From an uncultured Pelagibacteraceae bacterium (GTDB taxonomy: Bacteria > Pseudomonadota > Alphaproteobacteria > Pelagibacterales > Pelagibacteraceae), in contig CACFPS010000003.1 in the NCBI GenBank assembly GCA_902568235.1, forward strand, positions 62,001-126,000: a stretch of DNA of 64,000 bases, given 5' to 3'. Below the pieces are notes generated by a model. The model saw only the letters and a list, made by a program, of their open reading frames with translations, was not told the origin of the DNA and ran no database searches. The position numbers and the translations under genes are program-made. Every line of letters begins with the position of its first letter. The stretch's first letter is position 1. Below are positions 9,481-18,292 of the stretch, piece after piece.

Positions 9481-10174
9481 TTTTTTCTCCTAAAACAAAT
9501 GCTATTGTTCCTGCTATTAAACCTCCAAAAAGGATACACCATTCTGGAGAAATAAGATAAAATGCAGGTCCCAGAATTGCGCCAATTATAACTGAAAAAT
9601 TTATTTGAAGAGTTTTCATAGATCCTATCATCATACACATAAAATAAACTGGATTAACAATTGCTAATCCAATCATAATATCTTTGTTAAGATAGTCTGC
9701 AGAAATAAAACCAATGAACGTACCTATAATAGCAATTGACCATGTGGCAGTACCAATTCCAATCCAATAATCTATTCTATTTTCTTTTGAAATCGATTCA
9801 TAACTATTTTTCATTATAAGCCACGCTGAAACTGCAACAAAATGACAAGAAATATAATATTTCCATTTTGGTTGACTTTCATGCATCATCAAAGGCATTA
9901 AAGAAACTGTCATTGGATACAAACGAGAATTAACTAGCCAAACAGCAAAAAAAATATTTAGCAATGATCCACCAATAATCATTGTTTCAGCCATTACCAA
10001 AGAACCTGGTAATGCATAGGTTAGAAATGTTGAAAATACACTTTCTTGTAAATTAAATCCTATATTTTTAAAAAGTGCACCAATAGCTATCATGCAACAA
10101 CCAAGTGCAATTGCCGGACTATCAAAACTTTTTACACAACCCAAACCTTTAAAAAAATATTTTATATTTATCAT
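9470..10174 (-). CDS. AzlC-family permease
   Basis: AzlC-like: GCCMIAIGALFKNIGFNLQESVFSTFLTYALPGSLVMAE. Confidence 0.85.
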   Translation of the reverse strand: MINIKYFFKGLGCVKSFDSPAIALGCCMIAIGALFKNIGFNLQESVFSTFLTYALPGSLVMAETMIIGGSLLNIFFAVWLVNSRLYPMTVSLMPLMMHESQPKWKYYISCHFVAVSAWLIMKNSYESISKENRIDYWIGIGTATWSIAIIGTFIGFISADYLNKDIMIGLAIVNPVYFMCMMIGSMKTLQINFSVIIGAILGPAFYLISPEWCILFGGLIAGTIAFVLGEKNDN

Positions 10175-10959
10175 TAACCGCCGAGAAATAGACGACCAAC
10201 ATCTGGATTATTTAAAAGTTCATCTCCTTTTCCTGCAATTGCAGTTTGTCCAGATACCAAAACATAACCAATGTCTGCAAACTCTAATCCTTTTTTTGCA
10301 TTCTGTTCAACTAATATAATAGTTTTTTTTTCGTTTTTTTGTAAATCTCCTAAAATTTCAAATACCATTTCTATATATTTTGGTTCTAAACCAATTGAAG
10401 GTTCGTCTACTAATAAAATAGAAGGTTTCATAACCAAAGCTCTTGAAATTTCCAACAATCTTCTTTCGCCACCAGATAATACTTTAGCTGGTTGATTTCT
10501 TCTATTTTTTAATCTTTCATATTTTTGAAGTACCCTTTCTGCTTCTTCAAATGACTCCTCTGTTTTATCTTTAATATATCCACCCATTAATAAATTTTCT
10601 TCTACTGTCATATCTGGGAATACTGAATTATCCTGAAGAATATAAGCAATTCCTTCTGACTTTAATTTTTGTGCAGGTGATAGATTTGTAATTTCTTTTC
10701 CATCAATTTTAATTTCTCCTGAAAAAATATTTGTAAAACCATATATTGAATGAAGGATTGTGGATTTTCCTGCTCCATTTGGACCAATTAAACATAATGA
10801 TTGTGCTTTACTAACAAATAAATCAAGATTATGTAAAATTTCCATTTTTCCATAGCCAGCTGACAAATTTTTTATTGTCAAATGAATATTATTAGAAGAA
10901 AGTTTTTTTAAGTCTTCAGCTCCTGGTGCTTTTCCTAATACTTCATATTGATTAGTCAT
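10174..10959 (-). CDS. ABC transporter ATP-binding protein (LivF type)
   Basis: GPNGAGKST, LSGGERRLLEISRAL, ILLVDEPSIGL. Confidence 0.92.
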   Translation of the reverse strand: MTNQYEVLGKAPGAEDLKKLSSNNIHLTIKNLSAGYGKMEILHNLDLFVSKAQSLCLIGPNGAGKSTILHSIYGFTNIFSGEIKIDGKEITNLSPAQKLKSEGIAYILQDNSVFPDMTVEENLLMGGYIKDKTEESFEEAERVLQKYERLKNRRNQPAKVLSGGERRLLEISRALVMKPSILLVDEPSIGLEPKYIEMVFEILGDLQKNEKKTIILVEQNAKKGLEFADIGYVLVSGQTAIAGKGDELLNNPDVGRLFLGG

Positions 10960-11699
10960 TATTGTGCTCCAAGATAAGCGTTAATAACACGTTTATCATT
11001 TTTAATTTCATCTGGCTTACCTTCTGCTAACATTTGACCGTGAGCTAAACAAAAAATGCTCTCTGCTAATTGCATAATTACTCTCATATTATGCTCAATT
11101 ACGAGTAGCGTGATTCCAAAATCTTGATTAACTTTTATAAGCCTATCGATAATTCCATTAATTAATGTAGGATTTATGCCTGCTGTAGGCTCATCTAGCA
11201 ATAACATTTCTGGTTCATTCATTAATGCCATTGCAAGTTCTAATAATTTTTGTTGGCCAAAAGATAGGTCTCCTGCTCTTAATTTTCTTTTTTGATATAG
11301 ACCAACAAAGTTTAACAAGTTTTCTGCTTTTTCTGTTAAATTTTTAGGTATCTGTGAAAATATTTTAACTAAACTCTCATCACTTGCTTTATGACTGATA
11401 AGCATGTTTTCTACGCAATTTAATTTTCCATAGATTCTTGTTTGTTGAAATGTTCTTAACAAACCAAGTTTTGCTATTACTGGAACGGGTAATTCAGAAA
11501 CTTCTTTATCATTAAATTTAATTGAACCTTGGTCTATTGGGTAAGTTCCAACAATAGAATTAAACAATGTAGTTTTTCCTGATCCATTAGGCCCAATCAA
11601 ACCTACAATTTTTCCTTTATCAACAGACATTGAAATATCAACGTTGGCTTTAACGCCGCCAAATGATTTGCTAACGTTATTTACTTCTAAGATCTTCAT
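10959..11699 (-). CDS. ABC transporter ATP-binding protein (LivG type)
   Basis: GPNGSGKTTLFN, LSFGQQKLLELAMAL, MLLLDEPTAGINP. Confidence 0.92.
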   Translation of the reverse strand: MKILEVNNVSKSFGGVKANVDISMSVDKGKIVGLIGPNGSGKTTLFNSIVGTYPIDQGSIKFNDKEVSELPVPVIAKLGLLRTFQQTRIYGKLNCVENMLISHKASDESLVKIFSQIPKNLTEKAENLLNFVGLYQKRKLRAGDLSFGQQKLLELAMALMNEPEMLLLDEPTAGINPTLINGIIDRLIKVNQDFGITLLVIEHNMRVIMQLAESIFCLAHGQMLAEGKPDEIKNDKRVINAYLGAQ

Positions 11700-12748
11700 T
11701 TAAGTTCTACCTGTGCCTTTCGATCAGCCTCATCAACTACTTCACCGAATCTCTCAGGGTATTTTTCTCTGAGCCAACCCATTAATCCCTCAGGAAAATA
11801 AATTACGATTACAACAATTAATACTCCTAGCGCTACATACTGCCAACCTAAGAAAAAAGTCCAAAAAGTTTCTTTAAAAGCATGAAACAATGTTGCCCCA
11901 ATAATTGGTCCCCATAAAGTTCCTTTGCCACCTAATATTGCCATTAAAACCATGAATACTCCCATCTCTCTTCCATCAAATGCAACATCTGTTGAATCTA
12001 TGTATCCAACAAGACCTCCCATTATTCCACCTGCAAGACCACAGAAAAATGCTGAGATCATCCATCCAATAATTTTATACTTCATCGTTTGAATTCCCAT
12101 TGCTTCAGCTTTATCTTCATTATCTCTTATTGCGTTAAGAACTAATTTAAATCTCGTAGAATAAATAGATTTGACAGCAATAAATGTGAGCACAAGAGTG
12201 GCAAAACTACAAAAATAAAAAAATTCTCCTCTTGCTTCTAAACTTCCAATGTTTGGAAATGGCGGTGTAGTAAAACCTTGTCCTGCACCTATAATTTCTA
12301 TTCCACCTGAAATTTCACCAGCAGCAACACCTAAACCTAATGTGCAAATTGCAAAATAATGTCCTCTTAATCCTAAAATAGAATAACCTATTAATCCCGC
12401 AACTATCGTTGGTACAATTGCTGCTACAGCTAAACCGGCACCAAAACCTTGAAAAAATTGAGCAGGAGTGTGAACAAATGTTTTTTCTCCACCACTTTCA
12501 GTCCATTCAGCTAAAGGGAAAAACATTCCAACCTGGACAGATGCGCAAAGATACATGCCTAATCCATAAAATAAAATATTACCAAATGAATTATAGCCCA
12601 TTTCTCCACCTTGGATATTCCAAGTTATTGATAAAATTATTAAAACACAAAGTATTGATAGTTGAACTTTAAATGCTGGAAAAATAAATGGAGCAATCAA
12701 CCCGAAAATCAAAATTGATAAATAGATTATTAAATTTTTATTTATCAT
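11696..12748 (-). CDS. Branched-chain amino acid ABC transporter permease (LivM type)
   Basis: LNAIRDNEDKAEAMG, GGKGTLWGPIIGA, YFPEGLMGW. Confidence 0.9.
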   Translation of the reverse strand: MINKNLIIYLSILIFGLIAPFIFPAFKVQLSILCVLIILSITWNIQGGEMGYNSFGNILFYGLGMYLCASVQVGMFFPLAEWTESGGEKTFVHTPAQFFQGFGAGLAVAAIVPTIVAGLIGYSILGLRGHYFAICTLGLGVAAGEISGGIEIIGAGQGFTTPPFPNIGSLEARGEFFYFCSFATLVLTFIAVKSIYSTRFKLVLNAIRDNEDKAEAMGIQTMKYKIIGWMISAFFCGLAGGIMGGLVGYIDSTDVAFDGREMGVFMVLMAILGGKGTLWGPIIGATLFHAFKETFWTFFLGWQYVALGVLIVVIVIYFPEGLMGWLREKYPERFGEVVDEADRKAQVELK

Positions 12749-13638
12749 TTTAAATACTCTCTTTTCTTAGAAAGTTTAAATCTTCTATAAACTAGAATTA
12801 AAACTAATAATAAAAATACTGATCCAATTCTAAATTCAGTTCCAAGTATATAATCTGCAAATTCTTCAAAAACTCCAAGCCCCATTCCTGATAATGCCAC
12901 TCCAGGTAAATTTCCTAATCCTGCAACAATAACAATCATGAATGATCTAATTGTGTAAGGTAGACCCATGTATGGATGAATTGTAAATGTTATTGAAATA
13001 AGAGCTCCAGCAACACCACAAAGGGCAGCATTTATTCCAAAAGTTGCCGCATAAACCTTCTCTGTATCGACACCTAAAATCTTTGCTGCTCTTGCATTTT
13101 GAGCTGTTGCTCTAATTGCACGTCCAAGCTTTGATTTTTTCATATAAATTACTAAACCAATTGCAAACACAATGCTTATGACTGCAGCAAATATTTTTGA
13201 ATTAGGTAAAGTTACTGAGCTATCAAATAGCATAGTTGTTCCATAGCCAGAATTTGCAAGAACAACATCTGCTCCAAATGCAAAATTCATTAATTGCATA
13301 AAAAGAATACTAATCCCAAATGTAGCTAAAATTGATATAAATAAATCTCTATCAACAACTTTATTAATAACTAATTTATAAATTCCAATCCCAACAAAAT
13401 ACATTATTATTGGAGAAACAATTACTCCCCATGCAGGGTGGATTCCGTAAAGATACATAAAGTATGCAATGTAACCACCAAGAATAACAAGATCCCCTTG
13501 TGCAATATTAATTATGTTCATTACTCCCCATTGAAGTGCCATTCCATAGGCAATCAAAGCAAATAGAATCCCAAGAAGAATACCGTCCATTGATGCCTGG
13601 ACCATTAGAATCGGAGCTTGAAAAATTAGTAGATCCAT
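12745..13638 (-). CDS. Branched-chain amino acid ABC transporter permease (LivH type)
   Basis: MNIINIAQGDLVILGGY, GRAIRATAQNARAAKILGVD. Confidence 0.9.
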   Translation of the reverse strand: MDLLIFQAPILMVQASMDGILLGILFALIAYGMALQWGVMNIINIAQGDLVILGGYIAYFMYLYGIHPAWGVIVSPIIMYFVGIGIYKLVINKVVDRDLFISILATFGISILFMQLMNFAFGADVVLANSGYGTTMLFDSSVTLPNSKIFAAVISIVFAIGLVIYMKKSKLGRAIRATAQNARAAKILGVDTEKVYAATFGINAALCGVAGALISITFTIHPYMGLPYTIRSFMIVIVAGLGNLPGVALSGMGLGVFEEFADYILGTEFRIGSVFLLLVLILVYRRFKLSKKREYLK

Positions 13639-13645
13639 AGAATTT

Positions 13646-13682
13646 AATAAAAAAAAATGCCCCCTAAAATTCAGGGGGCATT
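13646..13682 (-). terminator. Intra-operon terminator/attenuator between substrate-binding protein and LivH genes
   Basis: atgccccct-aaaattc-agggggcat inverted repeat with a long T tract on the minus strand. Confidence 0.88.
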
Positions 13683-13695
13683 AAAGTGTAAGTTT

Positions 13696-14934
13696 TTATC
13701 TTTCAGACCACTTAGGTATTGGATGTATTAACTCAGCTGAAGCCCATTTAAGTGGAGCAACAACTTTGTTTTCACATTTACCAGAGCTATCACAAATAAC
13801 TTGGAATAATACCATTGGCTTATCAACGTTTTGACCACCAGGTGCAAATTTTATGTTTCCATAAAATGTTTGCATATTAGTATCAGCAAGAGCATCTCTC
13901 ACTTTCTTTTGGTCAAAAGAATTTGCTCTTTCAAAAGCATCTTTGAAAACCAACAAAGCGGCTGAGGACTCAGCGGCTTGGTATGGTGGTGCGTATCCAA
14001 ACATTTTTGTAAAATCCGCATCATATGTCATACCATCTTTAAAGAAGTCATCTTTATAAGTTAAAGTTTTATGCCATTGAGAAGCACATAAAGCATATTG
14101 AGAATTTCTACCGTGTTGTTTAGATAATTTTGCAGCATCACAATGCGTCATTGCAAGCATTGGAACGTCAACTTTCATTTCAGCAATTTGTCTGATTGCA
14201 GTCAAAGCTCCTTTAGTATGACCTGATACAACTAAAACATCTGGTTTCACAGCTTTTACTTTTGCAAGTGTAGCCGCCATATCATTCAGCTCTTTAGGTA
14301 ATTTATCATCAATTATTATTTCAGATCCGGTGTCTTTAGCGGCATCTAAAATACCCAATCTAACATCTTGAGAAAAAGCATCTTGCTCAAAAGCTTGTGC
14401 AATTCTTACGCCTTTGCCGCCATTTAATTCAACAGCAGTTCTAATAGCCACATCAAGATATAAGTTTGCTGGTGAAAGTACTGCAAAAAGATATTTATAT
14501 CCTTTAGTAAATAAAGATCTAGATGCGCCATTTGCTTCAACCATTGGAACTCCATACTTTTCAGTTACTGGAGCAATGGCTTTTGTTAATCCTGAACTGT
14601 AAGGTCCAAGCATAAACTCAACACCATCTTGTGAAATTAATCTTTCTGCAAGTTGGGCTGCTCTTTTTGGATTTGATTCATCATCATAATAAATGATATC
14701 AAATTTATAAGATTTTCCACCAACTTTAACACCACCCATACTGTTAATTCTATCAACGGCCATGTTGTAACCGTTTTGAGTATGAACTCCATTAGATGAA
14801 TATTTTCCTGTTAGCGAAATAGCAGCACCTAAAACAATCTTATCTCCAACTACTTTTGCAAGTGATACAACAGAAGTTGATAATAATAATGCTAATGCAG
14901 AAACAAATGTAATTATAATATTTTTTATTTTCAT
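13696..14934 (-). CDS. LIV-type ABC transporter substrate-binding protein
   Basis: Signal peptide, then KIVLGAAISLTGKYSSNGVHTQNGY; start of a minus-strand transporter operon. Confidence 0.9.
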   Translation of the reverse strand: MKIKNIIITFVSALALLLSTSVVSLAKVVGDKIVLGAAISLTGKYSSNGVHTQNGYNMAVDRINSMGGVKVGGKSYKFDIIYYDDESNPKRAAQLAERLISQDGVEFMLGPYSSGLTKAIAPVTEKYGVPMVEANGASRSLFTKGYKYLFAVLSPANLYLDVAIRTAVELNGGKGVRIAQAFEQDAFSQDVRLGILDAAKDTGSEIIIDDKLPKELNDMAATLAKVKAVKPDVLVVSGHTKGALTAIRQIAEMKVDVPMLAMTHCDAAKLSKQHGRNSQYALCASQWHKTLTYKDDFFKDGMTYDADFTKMFGYAPPYQAAESSAALLVFKDAFERANSFDQKKVRDALADTNMQTFYGNIKFAPGGQNVDKPMVLFQVICDSSGKCENKVVAPLKWASAELIHPIPKWSER

Positions 14935-15029
14935 TTATCTCCCCTTTAATTAATTAATTAATTTCTTATTAAACTATTAATTGATAAAAAAAACAATACG
15001 CAGATTTTGCTATTTACCTATACAAAATA

Positions 15030-15644
15030 TTAATATTTTTGTGTTAAAGCTATTATAATTGCAATTACAATTAATACACACGCTGAAATTGTGTTTATTA
15101 CTTTTGGATTTGCTTTTATCCAAATGATTAATCTATTTGCGAGTACTGCGTAACCAATTAGTGACAAAAAATCTAATACTACATAACTAGTTATTAGAAT
15201 TAAAAATTGAGCAACATAATTGGTACTAAAGTCAATAAATTGTGGAAAAATAAATGGAAAGAACATCCAAGCCTTAGGACTAGTGCCAGCAACTAAAAAT
15301 CCATCTTTATAAAAAGAAAAAAAACTTTTCTGTGAAATTTCTTTGGAATTTATATCTTTTGGTCTTGATTTATAAATATCATAAGCAAGATATGTTATAT
15401 AAATTATACCAATCCACTTAAATGCATTTAAAAACAAAGGATAATCAGAAAAAAAGGAGCCAATAACAAAAATTACCAAAGTTGCTTGAATAATGTTTGC
15501 AGAAACATCTCCTAATGCAACCCAAATACAATTTTTTACTCCGTAATTCATAGAGTAAGAAATAATTACTACCCTTGGTGTGCCAGGAGTAATGAACATA
15601 AAAATGATGATTTGTAAAAAAAGGATATATTCTAAGGGAAGCAT
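15030..15644 (-). CDS. LysE/RhtB family amino-acid exporter
   Basis: MLPLEYILFLQIIIFMFITPGTPRVVIISYSMNYG, LysE-type N-terminus; six TM-like segments. Confidence 0.82.
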   Translation of the reverse strand: MLPLEYILFLQIIIFMFITPGTPRVVIISYSMNYGVKNCIWVALGDVSANIIQATLVIFVIGSFFSDYPLFLNAFKWIGIIYITYLAYDIYKSRPKDINSKEISQKSFFSFYKDGFLVAGTSPKAWMFFPFIFPQFIDFSTNYVAQFLILITSYVVLDFLSLIGYAVLANRLIIWIKANPKVINTISACVLIVIAIIIALTQKY

Positions 15645-15696
15645 CTTTGGATAGTCCTAAAAAACCGGGAGCTAAAGATGGCTAGATAGGACTATC
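15642..15696 (-). promoter_or_regulatory. Candidate H-type pseudoknot in 5' leader of the LysE-type gene
   Basis: Minus strand GATAGTCCTA(15696-15687)/TAGGACTATC(15659-15650) 10-bp stem; loop CATCTTT (15680-15674) is the exact complement of AAAGATG (15648-15642), containing the start codon. Confidence 0.55.
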
Positions 15697-15779
15697 TATA
15701 AAGTATATTATCATATGCATTATAAATTGCATTAAAATTCTTAACTGGTAAATAAAAAAATAAAGCTTATATCTGAATT

Positions 15780-16034
15780 ATGAAAAACATAATCATGTAC
15801 TCTGGTCCAATGTGTACTTTTTGTGATGCAGCAAAAAGACTTCTTTTAAGAAACAACCTCAAATATGAAGAAATCGATGTTTCAACTAAGGAAGGACTAA
15901 GAGATGAAATGATTAAAAAGGCAAATGGTAAAAGAACTATTCCACAAATTTTTTTCGACAACGATCATATAGGAGGATATCAAGAGTTAAGAAATTTAGA
16001 AAAAAACGGCGAACTAATTAATTCTTTAAAATAA
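15780..16034 (+). CDS. grxC: Glutaredoxin 3
   Basis: CTFCDAAKRLL active site, KRTIPQIFFDNDHIGGYQEL. Confidence 0.92.
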   Translation: MKNIIMYSGPMCTFCDAAKRLLLRNNLKYEEIDVSTKEGLRDEMIKKANGKRTIPQIFFDNDHIGGYQELRNLEKNGELINSLK

Positions 16035-16056
16035 TTATTATTATATTTATTTCAAG

Positions 16057-16431
16057 CTAAGATTCAGGTCTAAATATTAAACAAATTCCATTATTACAAT
16101 ATCTTTTTCCTGTCGGTTTAGGTCCATCATCAAATATATGTCCGTGATGTGCTCCACAATTTTTACAATGATATTCTGTTCTAGCGTAACCGAGTAAGTA
16201 ATCCGTTTTTGTTTCAAATACAGCAGGCAATGCTGCAAAAAAAGACGGCCAACCAGAACCACTTTCATATTTTAAATTTGATTCGAAAAGTTTTGTATCG
16301 CAGTTTGCACAATGATAAAAACCTTCTCTTTTTTCCGAGTTTAATTTACTAGATCCTGGAGGCTCGGTTGCCTCTTCAAACATTACTTTTTTTTGATCAT
16401 TTGAAAGCTTTGTGTTTATTTCTTTTGGCAT
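16057..16431 (-). CDS. msrB: Peptide-methionine (R)-S-oxide reductase
   Basis: CANCDTKLFES, SGSGWPSF, CKNCGAHHGHIFDDGPKPTGKRYCNNG. Confidence 0.95.
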   Translation of the reverse strand: MPKEINTKLSNDQKKVMFEEATEPPGSSKLNSEKREGFYHCANCDTKLFESNLKYESGSGWPSFFAALPAVFETKTDYLLGYARTEYHCKNCGAHHGHIFDDGPKPTGKRYCNNGICLIFRPES

Positions 16432-16434
16432 AAT

Positions 16435-17385
16435 CTATTTTATAACACGAATAGGGATGCCGGACACACAACTTTCTAGATTTTCAAACATTTGATTATA
16501 AAAAATAGAATAGTTTTCTGCTGTAACATATCCTATGTGTGGCAATAGCAATGCATTAGGCAAAAATCTTAATTTATGACTTGATGGCAAAGGCTCAATT
16601 TCATAAACATCAATACCTGCTCCAGCAATAACATTTGTTGAAAGAGCAATAATTAGGTCATCTTCATTGACTATATGGCCTCTAGAAGTATTTATTAAGA
16701 AAGCTGTTTTTTTCATTTTATCAAAATCATCTAATTTAATACAATCTTTATATCTTTCTCCTCCTTGAACATGAATTGAAATAAAATCAGAGTTTTGTAT
16801 TAAATCTTCTTTACTGCTCGGTAGCACATTTAGTTCTTTGCATTTATCTAAATTTAAATTTTCACTCCATGCCATAACTTGCATTCCAAAAACTTTTGCT
16901 ATCTTTGCAACCTGAGATCCTACTCTTCCAAGTCCTATTATTCCTAAAATTTTCCCTTTTAACTCAAGACCAATCGTTGTTTGCCAATAACCTTGAAACA
17001 TATTGTCAATTTCTGGTTTAATATTTTTTGCCAAACCTAAGATAAGTGCCCATGTCAACTCACATGTTGGATTAATATTTATTTCAGTCCCAGTTACAAC
17101 GATTTTTCTTTTATTTGTAGCTTCAAGATCAATTGCTTTATTTCGCATACCACTTGTTGCTATGTATTTTAATTTTTTTAAACTATTAATTAGATTTGAA
17201 GTAATTTTTGTTCTCTCTCTCATAACTAACAAAGCTTCAAATTCTTTTAATTTATCAATTGCATCATCTTCATTTTCAAAAGGTTCTTTAAATACTTTTA
17301 TCTCATATCTTCCTGACAATTTTTTTAAATCTACAAACTCTTGTGCTACGTTCTGATAATCATCTAATATTGCAACTTTAAGCAT
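16435..17385 (-). CDS. D-2-hydroxyacid dehydrogenase family protein
   Basis: GIIGLGRVGSQVAKIAK NAD-binding, INTSRGHIVNEDDL, LPHIGYVT. Confidence 0.88.
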   Translation of the reverse strand: MLKVAILDDYQNVAQEFVDLKKLSGRYEIKVFKEPFENEDDAIDKLKEFEALLVMRERTKITSNLINSLKKLKYIATSGMRNKAIDLEATNKRKIVVTGTEININPTCELTWALILGLAKNIKPEIDNMFQGYWQTTIGLELKGKILGIIGLGRVGSQVAKIAKVFGMQVMAWSENLNLDKCKELNVLPSSKEDLIQNSDFISIHVQGGERYKDCIKLDDFDKMKKTAFLINTSRGHIVNEDDLIIALSTNVIAGAGIDVYEIEPLPSSHKLRFLPNALLLPHIGYVTAENYSIFYNQMFENLESCVSGIPIRVIK

Positions 17386-18292
17386 TTAATTTTTTTTTGT
17401 TAGATAGCACTATTCCTGAAATGATAAAAATAGCTCCCAGAAAATGATAAAACATAATTTTTTCTTTAAAAATTATCATTGCCATAACTGCTCCTAATAT
17501 AGGCATTAAATGTAAATATACACCTGCGCGATTTGCTCCAATTAATCCAACTCCTTTTATCCAAAAAAAGAAAGAAATGATGCCAGGGAAAAAAATAACA
17601 TAAATCAAAATTAGGAAGAATGGAATATCAAGCTTGATTTGATTTCCAAAATTTAAATCAATAAAATAAAATGGAATTAAAATAATAACTCCAAAACCTA
17701 TAACAACTTGTAATAGAGTTATTTGAGACAATTCATATTTTTTTTTTTTTAACAATGCAGAATAAATGGACCAGGAGAACATTGCGATTAACATTGTTAA
17801 ATCTCCTCTATTAAAATCCAAATTTTTTAATATTTCAATATCTGCTTTTGTTATAATGAGCAAAACACCAGCTAAAGAAAGCGCAACACCAAAAATTTGA
17901 AAAATATTAGTTTTTTCTATTTTTAATAGAGTTGAAAAAAATATAATCATAACTGGAACAACAGATATCATTAAAACGCCAGTAATAACTTGTGTAAATT
18001 TTAAAGAGTAAAAAAGAGCTGAATTAAAAATACTTACTGCAGTTATTCCTAAAATTATAAAAATTCCAAAATTTTTTAAAATATATTCTTTTTTTTGAAT
18101 TAGCTCTTTATAAGTAAATGGCAGCAATAAAAACCAAGCAATAAGCCATCTATAAAAGTTTAATGATATAGGTGGTATTTCATTGATGCTTGCAGTTTTT
18201 CCAACAATAAAATTACCTGCCCAAAAAAGAGTTGCACAAAATAAGTAAATAGAAGCTATATAAATTGTTCTATTTTGAATCATTAAATGCAT
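17378..18292 (-). CDS. EamA/DMT family transporter
   Basis: Ten hydrophobic segments, EamA-like (FWAGNFIVGK..., GANRAGVYLHLMPILGAVMA). Confidence 0.85.
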   Translation of the reverse strand: MHLMIQNRTIYIASIYLFCATLFWAGNFIVGKTASINEIPPISLNFYRWLIAWFLLLPFTYKELIQKKEYILKNFGIFIILGITAVSIFNSALFYSLKFTQVITGVLMISVVPVMIIFFSTLLKIEKTNIFQIFGVALSLAGVLLIITKADIEILKNLDFNRGDLTMLIAMFSWSIYSALLKKKKYELSQITLLQVVIGFGVIILIPFYFIDLNFGNQIKLDIPFFLILIYVIFFPGIISFFFWIKGVGLIGANRAGVYLHLMPILGAVMAMIIFKEKIMFYHFLGAIFIISGIVLSNKKKLNA

